Assembly (NCBI GenBank): GCA_023443705.1
Contig: JAEZTD010000004.1
Location: forward strand, 1 to 6,533
DNA from: Bacillota bacterium
GTDB lineage: Bacteria > Bacillota > Clostridia > Christensenellales > Aristaeellaceae
Reading direction: 5' to 3'
Length of the DNA stretch: 6,533 nucleotides
How positions within the stretch are numbered: the first letter of the stretch is position 1; each line of letters begins with the position of its first letter. Below the pieces are notes generated by a model. The model saw nothing but the letters and a program-made list of their open reading frames with translations, had not been told where the DNA came from and did no database searches. Of this stretch, positions 1 to 5,261 are shown piece by piece. Both the position numbers and the translations under genes were made by a program.

Positions 1-26
1 GCCGGCCTCTTGGTTCGCCGTTCTTC

Positions 27-878
27 CTATCCCTTGACGGCGCCCGCCGTCAGGCCCTTGATGAACTGCTTGGACATCGTCAGGTACAGGATGATGACCG
101 GCAACGCAGAGAGCGAAAGAATCGCGAGGAGCTTCGGCCAGTCTGTGGTGTACTGCCCCTGCAGTTTCGTCACCGCGAGGAGCACCGTCTTCTGGCTTTC
201 GAGGTTTATAAAGATCAGCGGAAACCACAGATCGTTCCAGATGGGCACGAGGTTGTAGATGGCCACCGTCGCAAGCGCGGGGCGGATCAGCGGCAGCACG
301 ATCTTCCAGTAGATCTTGAAGCGCCCCGCGCCGTCCATGTAGCCCGCCTCGTACAGTTCGCCCGGAAGCCCGCGGATGAACTCCGTCAGAATGAAGACCG
401 CCGTTGGAATGCCCATGGCGGTGTACACGGGGAACAGGCTCCAGAGGCTGTTCAGAAGCCCGAAGACCTTCATCATCTCGAGGAGGCGGATGGTGGCGAT
501 CTTGATGGGCAGCATCATGCCGATGATGATGGCAAAGTAGACCGCGCCGGAGACCTTCGTGCGCCAGTGGGCGAGGGCGTAGGCGCACAGGGAGCCGAGC
601 AGCAGGATCAGAAACAGCGAGCCCACCACCACCACAAAGCTGTTGCGGAAGTAATTGAAGAAGTTGCTGTCCGCCATGACCGAGCGGTAGTTTTCAAGCG
701 TCCAATTGCCCGGAACGCCGAAGGGGTTGCCGTAGATTTCCTTTTTGTTTTTCAGCGTGTTGATGAGGAGGATCCACACCGGGAACATCGCGATCAGGGA
801 CCATACCGAAAGCAGGATGTGTGAGGGAATGTGCAGGTTTGCGACGCGCATGGACCTGTACTTCGCATTTTTTTTCAT
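27..878 (-). CDS. CUT1-type ABC sugar transporter permease, MalG-like
   Basis: This is an inner-membrane permease subunit (283 aa) of a carbohydrate ABC importer, of the MalG/UgpE-like kind that pairs with a MalF-type partner. About six hydrophobic segments are visible, near residues 20-40, 80-103, 113-130, 145-167, 200-222 and 250-268. The cytoplasmic EAA loop that docks on the ATPase is clear at residues 177-196, starting EAGYMDGAG and ending IVLP. The length is normal for the family, and the C-terminus (KGLTAGAVKG) is the usual ending of MalG-type subunits. The start at 878 is supported by the site AGGGGAGGG at 885-893, six bases upstream. That site lies over the end of the preceding permease gene, and only one base separates the upstream stop from this ATG, so translational coupling is likely. 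The substrate cannot be read from the sequence. Membership of the family is nearly certain. Confidence 0.95.
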   Translation of the reverse strand: MKKNAKYRSMRVANLHIPSHILLSVWSLIAMFPVWILLINTLKNKKEIYGNPFGVPGNWTLENYRSVMADSNFFNYFRNSFVVVVGSLFLILLLGSLCAYALAHWRTKVSGAVYFAIIIGMMLPIKIATIRLLEMMKVFGLLNSLWSLFPVYTAMGIPTAVFILTEFIRGLPGELYEAGYMDGAGRFKIYWKIVLPLIRPALATVAIYNLVPIWNDLWFPLIFINLESQKTVLLAVTKLQGQYTTDWPKLLAILSLSALPVIILYLTMSKQFIKGLTAGAVKG

Positions 879-879
879 G

Positions 880-1818
880 TCATTCCCTCCCCTGCGTCAG
901 TTTTAGTGTTGGAATGACGCCCATAAGGAGCATCGCAAAGACCGTGGTGGCGATGGCCGCGCCCACGCCGGGCTCCGGGATGCCGACGGGGTGCTGCCCC
1001 GCGACGCCGTAGCGGTAGAAGAGCGTGCCGATGAGGTCGGTGGTGTAGTCGGGCGCGCCGTCGGCGGTCTCCATCGAGTACACCGCGTCAAAGGCGTTGA
1101 AGTTGGCCACGAAGGTGAGGATCGCGATCATGCCCACCACCGGCATGATCAGCGGCAGCTTGATGCGAACGAACTGCTGCCAGGAGGAAGCGCCCTCGAT
1201 GGACGCGGCCTCGATCAAATCGTCCGAGATGCCCTGAAAGCCCGCGACGAACATCATCGTCGGGATGCCGACCCACTGCCACACCGACACCAGCGAAACC
1301 ACCGGCAGCGCGGTCGACGTATCGCCCAGCCAGGAGCGGACGAGAAAGCCCAGGCCCATCTTCTTCAGCGTCGCGCCCGCCCAGATGGGGTTGAGCATCA
1401 GCTTGAAAAGATAGCCCGTGACCAATACCGCGATGGTGCAGGGGATGAAGATGACCGCCTGATAAAAACTGCGGCCACGCATCGTGCGGTTGGTTAAAAT
1501 CACCGCGAAGAGGATGCCCAGCGCGTTTTGAAGCAGCATGTGAAACGCGAAGAAAACCCAGGTGTTTTTGAAGGCGTTCCAGAACCTGAGCGAGACCACC
1601 GGATCGGTGAACAGCCGCACGTAGTTGGCGAAGCCGACAAATTCGCGCCCGCCAGTCGTGCCCGAGTAGAGCGACAGCCGCACGGAGTCCACCAGCGGAT
1701 ACGCCATGAAGATGAGATAGACCATCAGCGCGGGCAGCACATATCGCATCCAGTACCCGCCGCCGGGGCTGATGCTGCCACCGCCCCGCCCGAGCGCCGT
1801 TCGCGGTTTTGCGGACAT
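880..1818 (-). CDS. CUT1-type ABC sugar transporter permease, MalF-like
   Basis: This is the second inner-membrane permease (312 aa) of the same importer, of the MalF/UgpA/MsmF-like kind. After a Gly/Ser-rich N-terminal tail of about 25 residues, hydrophobic segments appear near 26-45, 85-108, 120-141, 171-193, 222-242 and 284-305. The EAA loop lies at residues 203-226, beginning EAASIEGASS and followed by IKLPLIMP. The conserved stretch NFNAFDAVYSM (239-249) is typical of MalF-type partners. I chose the ATG at 1818 over the in-frame ATG at 1833. The sequence between them contains GGAGGG (1825-1830) six bases before 1818, so the upstream ATG abuts the ribosome-binding site itself. The gene follows the binding-protein gene after an unusually long 411-nt gap, and its stop (TGA) is one base from the next ATG. 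It should form the translocation pore with the MalG-like neighbour. Substrate unknown. Confidence 0.95.
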   Translation of the reverse strand: MSAKPRTALGRGGGSISPGGGYWMRYVLPALMVYLIFMAYPLVDSVRLSLYSGTTGGREFVGFANYVRLFTDPVVSLRFWNAFKNTWVFFAFHMLLQNALGILFAVILTNRTMRGRSFYQAVIFIPCTIAVLVTGYLFKLMLNPIWAGATLKKMGLGFLVRSWLGDTSTALPVVSLVSVWQWVGIPTMMFVAGFQGISDDLIEAASIEGASSWQQFVRIKLPLIMPVVGMIAILTFVANFNAFDAVYSMETADGAPDYTTDLIGTLFYRYGVAGQHPVGIPEPGVGAAIATTVFAMLLMGVIPTLKLTQGRE

Positions 1819-1824
1819 GGGGTT

Positions 1825-1830
1825 CCCTCC
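1825..1830 (-). promoter_or_regulatory. Shine-Dalgarno site fixing the MalF-like start
   Basis: On the minus strand the sequence reads GGAGGG, then six bases, then ATG at 1818. This is a textbook ribosome-binding site, and it argues that the in-frame ATG at 1833, which sits directly against it, is not the start. Confidence 0.8.
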
Positions 1831-2022
1831 CATCCGGTAATACCAAGTAGGAATATTAATTCTTCCAAAGGGCCGAGAGATTTTCGATTGAGAACAAGGA
1901 GCCGGAGCGAGGAAACCCTTCGGGATACGCCTTCGGCGTGAAATGCAGCACTATTTTGAGCGGAAGGCGACACAGTTCTCGGCGAAAAGTTCCGGTCCGA
2001 CGATGGATTAATGTTTAGGATT

Positions 2023-2050
2023 GGTATAAAGTAAAACGGAACAGGCGCAA
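2023..2050 (-). promoter_or_regulatory. Possible weak promoter for the permease pair
   Basis: On the minus strand TTGCGC (2050-2045) is followed after 16 bases by TATACC (2028-2023), in a locally AT-rich stretch. Both boxes are only partial matches to the sigma-A consensus. It would give the permease genes their own transcript with a leader of about 200 nt. The placement below a terminator-like hairpin makes it plausible but not proven. Confidence 0.3.
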
Positions 2051-2093
2051 AAGGCAGCGCGCCACGCCCTGCCCAGCCCGTCCGCAGGCTCAC

Positions 2094-2147
2094 ACCCTTC
2101 AATCGCGCCGCGTGGAAATCCCGAAGAATTTCAGGCGCATGAAGGGT
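2094..2147. repeat. Imperfect long hairpin, repeat-like
   Basis: Three nested complementary pairs form one extended hairpin: ACCCTTCA (2094-2101) with TGAAGGGT (2140-2147), GCGCC (2105-2109) with GGCGC (2134-2138), and GAAAT (2115-2119) with ATTTC (2128-2132), around an 8-nt loop. That is 18 base pairs with two interruptions. The inner part (2115-2137) matches 5181-5203 at 19 of 23 positions, which suggests a family of dispersed intergenic elements rather than a one-off structure. No protein is encoded. A role in mRNA stability or processing between the binding-protein and permease messages is possible. Confidence 0.55.
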
Positions 2148-2159
2148 TTCTCCCTTTGA

Positions 2160-2190
2160 ACCGCGCCCGGTGCTTTGCACCGGGCGCGGT
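2160..2190 (-). terminator. GC hairpin after the binding-protein gene
   Basis: CCGCGCCCGGTGC (2161-2173) and its exact complement (2177-2189) flank a TTT loop, and an outer A-T pair extends the stem to 14 bp. It begins 40 nt past the stop of the binding-protein gene. On the minus strand it is followed by TTCAAAGGG, not a real U-run, so it is a weak candidate as a classic intrinsic terminator. It could instead block 3'-exonucleases, keeping the binding-protein mRNA more abundant than the permease mRNA, as is known for malE-malF in enteric bacteria. The hairpin is certain; its function is inferred. Confidence 0.55.
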
Positions 2191-2229
2191 CGTCCGCCGG
2201 CATCGCTCGGCTCGGCGGGAGCGGGCTGT

Positions 2230-3441
2230 CTACGCCTGAAGCGCCGTGAGGACGTCCGCAGCGGCGGCGGGGGTGGTCTCCCCGCGGCAGATGGCGTTGA
2301 GCTGCTCAACCATCGGGGTGTAGTAGTCCATCATCTTCGGCCAGATGAAGCGGGCGTCCAAGGTCTTGCCCTGGTTCAGCGCCAGGATCTCGGTCACGCG
2401 CTCGTTCTGGAAGGTGATGGGGGCGTTGATCATCGGGAAGAAGCCGGCGGGCAGGTAGTCCGCCGTGGTCTGCGCGCCTTCCGGCGTGGCCAGCCAGGCG
2501 AGGAACGCCTTGACTTCCTCGGGGTGCTTGGTGGCGGTGTTGCCGGTGATGCCCATGTCGGGGTGGAAGCACACGCCGGGGTTCTTGCCTTCCGGCGCGG
2601 GGAACGCCATGGTGCCCCAGTCGATTTCGTAATCGTCGTTCAGCGGGCCGCAGCTCCAGGAGCCGTCAATCAGCATCGCGGCGTTGCCCATGCCGAAGAA
2701 GATGTTGGCGTTGTCGTTGTCGATGGACTCAAAGCCCTCCGGCAGGAACGGCACGAGCTGCGCAAAGTCCTCGAGGATCTCGACGAACTGCGGGTCGTTG
2801 AACTTCTTCTCCTTGGTCTCGTAGGCAACGCGCTCCTCGGCGGTGATGTAGTTCGGGATCATGCCCAGAAGCACGCACTCGAGAATGTCCCAGTTCGAGG
2901 CGATGCCGTTGGCGAACACGGTGACGCCCGCATCCTTCAGCTTCTGGCACATGGCGATGAACTCTTCCCATGTCTTGGGGAGCTCGGTGATGCCGTTGGC
3001 GGCGAAGATTTCCTTATTATAGTAGATGGGCTGAGAGACGGCGGCGAAGGGCACCGCGAAGAGCTTGCCGTCCGCGGCGGTCCAGGGCTCAAGGCTGGTG
3101 GCGGCGAAGTTCTCCTTCACGCCCGGGATTTCCGAGCAGTCCATGGAGAAGCCGGCCGTGTACAGTTCCTCGCCGGTGGCGTAGGAGCGGGCATAGTACA
3201 GGTCCGGGCCGGTGCCGGAGTCAAGCTGCATGCGCAAAACCGAATTGTACTGGGAGGACTGGGTGGGCTCGAACACAATGGTGACCCCGGTCAGTTCCTT
3301 GTACTTGGCGAGCAGCGCTTCCACCATCGCGGCGTCGGTGTTGCGCCAGGAACCCATGGTCAGCGTGACGCCCTCGGCGAAAGTGCTGAGCGGCGCGACC
3401 GCCAGCAGGGCAACCAGAAGGAATGCGATCAGCTTTTTCAT
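2230..3441 (-). CDS. Extracellular sugar-binding protein of ABC importer
   Basis: This is a solute-binding protein of the SBP_bac_1 / COG1653 type (403 aa) that would capture a carbohydrate outside the membrane and deliver it to the permease pair encoded downstream. A signal peptide is clear: MKK, a hydrophobic core at residues 4-18, and a signal-peptidase I-like site after A22 (T-F-A then E-G). There is no lipobox cysteine near it, which is unusual for a Gram-positive binding protein. Typical family patterns include LPKTWEEF (154-161), the ligand-domain strand with GNAAMLIDGSW (252-262) and the hinge-side region KAFLAWLATPEGA (311-323). Six cysteines lie in the mature part (102, 165, 189, 264, 291, 385). 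The start at 3441 has AAAGGGG at 3450-3456 upstream and directly precedes the signal peptide; the longer open frame up to 3579 adds a basic tail that would bury it. First gene of the operon, divergent from the ROK regulator. Confidence 0.94.
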   Translation of the reverse strand: MKKLIAFLLVALLAVAPLSTFAEGVTLTMGSWRNTDAAMVEALLAKYKELTGVTIVFEPTQSSQYNSVLRMQLDSGTGPDLYYARSYATGEELYTAGFSMDCSEIPGVKENFAATSLEPWTAADGKLFAVPFAAVSQPIYYNKEIFAANGITELPKTWEEFIAMCQKLKDAGVTVFANGIASNWDILECVLLGMIPNYITAEERVAYETKEKKFNDPQFVEILEDFAQLVPFLPEGFESIDNDNANIFFGMGNAAMLIDGSWSCGPLNDDYEIDWGTMAFPAPEGKNPGVCFHPDMGITGNTATKHPEEVKAFLAWLATPEGAQTTADYLPAGFFPMINAPITFQNERVTEILALNQGKTLDARFIWPKMMDYYTPMVEQLNAICRGETTPAAAADVLTALQA

Positions 3442-3540
3442 GGATACGTCCCCTTTCAAGAATGATTGATATCCACAACGCGCAAGCGCGGGTATCCCAA
3501 GGTACCCGAAGGCCCGATCCGTCCCCGTTTGGGAACAATG

Positions 3541-3582
3541 AAAAAAAGCGTTGCGCCGGCGCCGTAGCGGCCTGCGCAACGC
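3541..3582 (-). terminator. Intrinsic terminator in the binding-protein mRNA leader
   Basis: On the minus strand the 9-bp stem GCGTTGCGC (3582-3574) / GCGCAACGC (3556-3548) encloses a second helix (GCCG-CTA-CGGC, 3571-3561) and is followed at once by seven T residues (3547-3541). This is a near-ideal Rho-independent terminator. It lies about 100 nt upstream of the start codon at 3441 and about 30 nt downstream of the predicted transcription start. It should therefore cut the leader short unless something prevents it. A competing 5-bp stem, GCGGC (3585-3581) with GCCGC (3571-3567), could occupy the 5' arm, giving a possible antiterminator, though a weak one. Confidence 0.75.
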
Positions 3583-3615
3583 CGCGCTAGCTTAAACAAT
3601 ATGTTTCATCGCAAA

Positions 3616-3625
3616 ATAATATTAT
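3616..3625. promoter_or_regulatory. AT-rich palindrome over the importer promoter, candidate operator
   Basis: ATAATATTAT is a perfect 10-bp palindrome overlapping the -10 element of the minus-strand promoter. ROK repressors such as NagC and XylR bind AT-rich inverted repeats, so this is a reasonable place for the neighbouring ROK protein to act. A short AT palindrome can also occur by chance, because -10 elements are AT-rich. Confidence 0.35.
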
Positions 3626-3647
3626 CACGACGACGGCAAACTTGCAA
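3619..3647 (-). promoter_or_regulatory. Predicted sigma-A promoter of the importer operon
   Basis: On the minus strand TTGCAA (3647-3642) is followed after 17 bases by TAATAT (3624-3619), with TG one base before the -10 box (extended -10). An overlapping GATAAT at 3626-3621 is an alternative -10 with shorter spacing. Transcription would start near 3612 and give a leader of about 170 nt before the binding-protein start codon, including the terminator structure at 3541-3582. Confidence 0.6.
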
Positions 3648-3770
3648 GCGATATTTTTGGCGTTCTGCGGTATTCACAGGGAACGCGTAACCACGCCGCA
3701 GCGCTGAGCGCCGGTTTCGGCCGGGTTCTCTCCTTTGCTCCGGCTAATTAATTTTAGGCTGAAATTTTTA

Positions 3771-3799
3771 TTGCACCCCCATTCGGACTGTGCTATGAT
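3771..3799 (+). promoter_or_regulatory. Predicted sigma-A promoter of the ROK gene
   Basis: TTGCAC (3771-3776), a 17-base spacer and TATGAT (3794-3799), preceded by TGC (extended -10), make a near-consensus vegetative promoter. The 25 bases before the -35 box are AT-rich and could act as an UP element. The start of transcription would fall near 3806, about 30 nt before the ATG at 3838. Confidence 0.75.
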
Positions 3800-3837
3800 A
3801 AACACATGAAGCCACTGGCGGGGAGGGGGCTTGGGGC

Positions 3838-4980
3838 ATGGCATGGGTACCAAACCAGCTGTACGTGAAACGGAAAAATACGCTGATGGTTCTGGATTTG
3901 ATCGCGCAGAGCGAGTCCGTCTCCCGCACACAGCTCTCAGACATGACGGCGTTAAGCCCCGCCAGCGTCACCCGCATCGCAGGCGAACTGATCTCGCTGG
4001 GGCTCGTCCGGGAGGAAGGCACCTTCGACCGGGCGCAGCGCGGCCGCAAGGCGCGCATCCTTCGGACGAACGCCGGAGGCCTGTACGCACTGGGCATTTG
4101 CGCGGAGGAAAACAGGCTCCTCTTCTCGCTGACCGACTTTCACAACAATTTTCTCTATAAGGCCGAGCAAACCCTCGACCCCTGCGTCCCGGCCACGCCT
4201 GCGTCTCTGGCGGCCCTTTCCGGGAAGCTGCTTCGCGGGATTATTCCAACGCTTGTCGGGGACTGGTCCCGCATCCGGGCGGCGGGCGTCAGCGTGCCCG
4301 GCTATGTGGACAACGCCCGGGGCGTGGTCATCCGGTCCGACCAGATGGGCTGGGCGGACGAGGACCTGCGGGGCCCCTTTGAGGGGGCGCTGGGCATGCC
4401 GGTGTTCGTCGAGAACGACGCAAAGGCCTGCCTCGTGGGTGAGCAGGCGCGGCTTGGTATCCGCCAGGAGGACACCGCCTACCTCCTGATCGGCGCCGGC
4501 GTGGGCCTCGCGGTCATGATGGGCGGCAAACTCATCCGCGGCCACCGCAACATGGCCGGCGAGATCGAGCACCTGAACCTGATGCCCGGCCTTTTGCCCG
4601 AGGATGTGCTGCAGGCGCACCTTGCGGAGCGGGGCATCCTCAAAAGCGCGCAGATCGCCTCGCCCTCCGTGCGCACACTGGACGATTTGATGATCGCCTA
4701 CCGCCAGAACGCCGGTTTCGCGCGCATTCTGGTGGAGGACGTTCTGCAATACCTTCGGCTGGTGCTTTCTATGATCGACAGCTTTTACGACCCCCGGCGC
4801 GTCGTCCTGGGCGGCGACATCCCCCGCAAGCTGCACGAGGCCCTCGGCCCGCTGTACCGCGACCCGCGGCTCCTTGTCGGCGGCGATTACGAGGCGGCTT
4901 GCATGTTGGGCGCGTCCATCGGCGCGATCAACCGCGCGCTGGAGCTGCTTCTGTCGGAACCGGACCCTTCAAGGGATTGA
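3838..4980 (+). CDS. ROK-family transcriptional regulator (NagC/XylR type), zinc motif lost
   Basis: A cytoplasmic regulator (380 aa) that probably senses a sugar or sugar phosphate. The N-terminal winged helix-turn-helix spans about residues 10-75 (NTLMVLDLIAQ, then SRTQLSDMTALSPASVTRIAGEL in the HTH). The ROK sugar-kinase-like domain follows: VPGYVD (153-158), VENDAKA (191-197), GAGVG (219-223) and MAGEIEH (239-245). Two family hallmarks are missing. The phosphate-binding D-x-G-G-T of true kinases reads LGICAEENRL (85-94), so no kinase activity is expected, as in many ROK repressors. The cysteine cluster (CxCGxxGCxE) that normally follows MAGEIxH to bind zinc is replaced by LNLMPGLLPEDVLQAHLAERG, without a single cysteine. 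The length fits ROK repressors. The start at 3838 has GGGGAGGGGG (3820-3829) eight bases upstream. Its divergent position suggests it controls the sugar-binding-protein operon and possibly itself. Confidence 0.92.
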   Translation: MAWVPNQLYVKRKNTLMVLDLIAQSESVSRTQLSDMTALSPASVTRIAGELISLGLVREEGTFDRAQRGRKARILRTNAGGLYALGICAEENRLLFSLTDFHNNFLYKAEQTLDPCVPATPASLAALSGKLLRGIIPTLVGDWSRIRAAGVSVPGYVDNARGVVIRSDQMGWADEDLRGPFEGALGMPVFVENDAKACLVGEQARLGIRQEDTAYLLIGAGVGLAVMMGGKLIRGHRNMAGEIEHLNLMPGLLPEDVLQAHLAERGILKSAQIASPSVRTLDDLMIAYRQNAGFARILVEDVLQYLRLVLSMIDSFYDPRRVVLGGDIPRKLHEALGPLYRDPRLLVGGDYEAACMLGASIGAINRALELLLSEPDPSRD

Positions 4981-5093
4981 TTGCGTCTATCCTGCGCTTC
5001 CATCATCTTCCAAACCCCGCGCACTATGCTTTCTTTTCCGGCGATACAGCCGCCGTTTCCCATCCCTTCCCGCGTCGTCCCTTCCAACCGTTC

Positions 5094-5112
5094 CCGGCGG
5101 CGTGTACGCCGG
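5094..5112. terminator. GC hairpin downstream of the ROK gene
   Basis: CCGGCG (5094-5099) and CGCCGG (5107-5112) pair around a GCGTGTA loop; an alternative fold pairs CGGCG with CGCCG around TGTA. It is about 115 nt after the ROK stop codon. No T-run follows on either strand, so it is at best part of a non-canonical bidirectional terminator zone. Confidence 0.3.
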
Positions 5113-5118
5113 AAACGC

Positions 5119-5155
5119 GTTTGTCCCACCAGTTCAGACAACTGGTGGGACAAAC
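5119..5155. repeat. Perfect 16-bp inverted repeat with 5-nt loop
   Basis: GTTTGTCCCACCAGTT (5119-5134) is followed by CAGAC and then by its exact reverse complement (5140-5155). It lies between the convergent ROK and CUT2 permease genes. Neither side has a clear T-run, although the stem's AAAC end gives a short T-rich base in both directions. It may act as a bidirectional terminator, or be a REP-like palindromic element present in many copies. Confidence 0.65.
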
Positions 5156-5180
5156 ATTTCCTTCAGTCAGTGTGCCGCCC

Positions 5181-5203
5181 GAAAGCCCGAAGGGCTTCAG
5201 GCG
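5181..5203 (+). repeat. Block similar to 2115-2137
   Basis: The pattern GAAA-CCCGAAG-TTCAGGCG, with variable positions between the blocks, is shared with 2115-2137 in the same orientation, 19 of 23 bases identical without gaps. Here the differences raise the GC content of the stem (AAGCCC-GAA-GGGCTT). Both copies are intergenic. Similarity outside the block is weak, so this is a diverged family if real. Confidence 0.4.
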
Positions 5204-5261
5204 AGCGCAGAACCTCGTTCCCTCGCGCCGAAAGACGCCTGAGCGGATTTCGTCGCAATCC

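Larger units (their letters stand above)
1819..2229. other. Long intergenic gap inside the importer operon
   Basis: These 411 nt separate the binding-protein gene from the permease pair; gaps in such operons are usually shorter. No convincing gene is present. One frame stays open on the minus strand, but it runs into both flanking genes in the wrong frame and has no start signal. From the binding-protein side the gap holds: a 14-bp GC hairpin (2160-2190); a long imperfect hairpin (2094-2147); a weak possible promoter (2023-2050); a 7-bp long-range inverted repeat (GCCGAGA at 1872-1878 with TCTCGGC at 1977-1983); a small ACGCC/GGCGT hairpin (1927-1939); and an AT-rich near-palindrome (1851-1862). 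The hairpin density suggests differential expression of the genes on either side, or insertion of a dispersed repeat. Which of these applies is not settled by the sequence. Confidence 0.7.
3442..3837. other. Divergent control region between importer and ROK gene
   Basis: These 396 nt carry the signals for both divergent genes. Reading from the binding-protein gene: its ribosome-binding site (3450-3456), small hairpins (CGCGC/GCGCG at 3479-3490, GGGTA/TACCC at 3490-3507, GTCCCC/GGGAAC with one G-U at 3521-3536), an intrinsic-terminator structure on the minus strand (3541-3582), the minus-strand promoter (3619-3647), about 120 nt with small GC-rich inverted repeats and an AT-rich stretch (3746-3770), and the plus-strand promoter (3771-3799). 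No coding sequence is credible here. Confidence 0.75.
4981..5261. other. Convergent intergenic region with hairpins
   Basis: The ROK gene and the CUT2 permease gene end facing each other across these 281 nt. The segment contains a GC hairpin (5094-5112), a perfect 16-bp inverted repeat (5119-5155), a small AAGCCC/GGGCTT hairpin (5183-5197) and the 23-nt block shared with the other gap (5181-5203). Frames that stay open here have no ribosome-binding site and no recognisable product. The hairpins probably separate the two converging transcripts. Confidence 0.6.

Noticed and set aside
1..26. Possible start of a further operon gene at the left edge
   Set aside because: Only 26 nt follow the MalG-like stop. 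A purine-rich AGGAAG on the minus strand (22-27) could be a ribosome-binding site, but no start codon is seen, so no feature is called.
1725..2309. Minus-strand open frame (194 codons) across the operon gap
   Set aside because: It overlaps both neighbouring genes out of frame and has a Pro/Ser/Arg-rich product with no start signal. The middle part may belong to repeat DNA rather than a protein gene.
2170..3465. Long plus-strand open frame (431 codons) opposite the sugar-binding-protein gene
   Set aside because: It is antisense to a clear family member, has a Gly/Val/His/Arg-rich low-complexity product typical of GC-rich shadow frames, and lacks a ribosome-binding site.
3490..3535. Possible T-box or known riboswitch in the binding-protein leader
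   Set aside because: The stretch has a passing likeness to the T-box antiterminator sequence (GGGATACCCGCG) but lacks the conserved T-box core, a specifier loop and a following terminator in the right order.
3442..3579. N-terminal extension of the binding-protein frame to 3579
   Set aside because: The added residues are basic and precede a complete signal peptide at 3441, and they would span the leader terminator. The start at 3441 has its own ribosome-binding site.
3952..4836. Minus-strand open frame (294 codons) opposite the ROK gene
   Set aside because: It mirrors the codon structure of the ROK gene, and its composition (Ala, His, Asp, Val, Gln) matches no known fold. The opposite strand is clearly coding.
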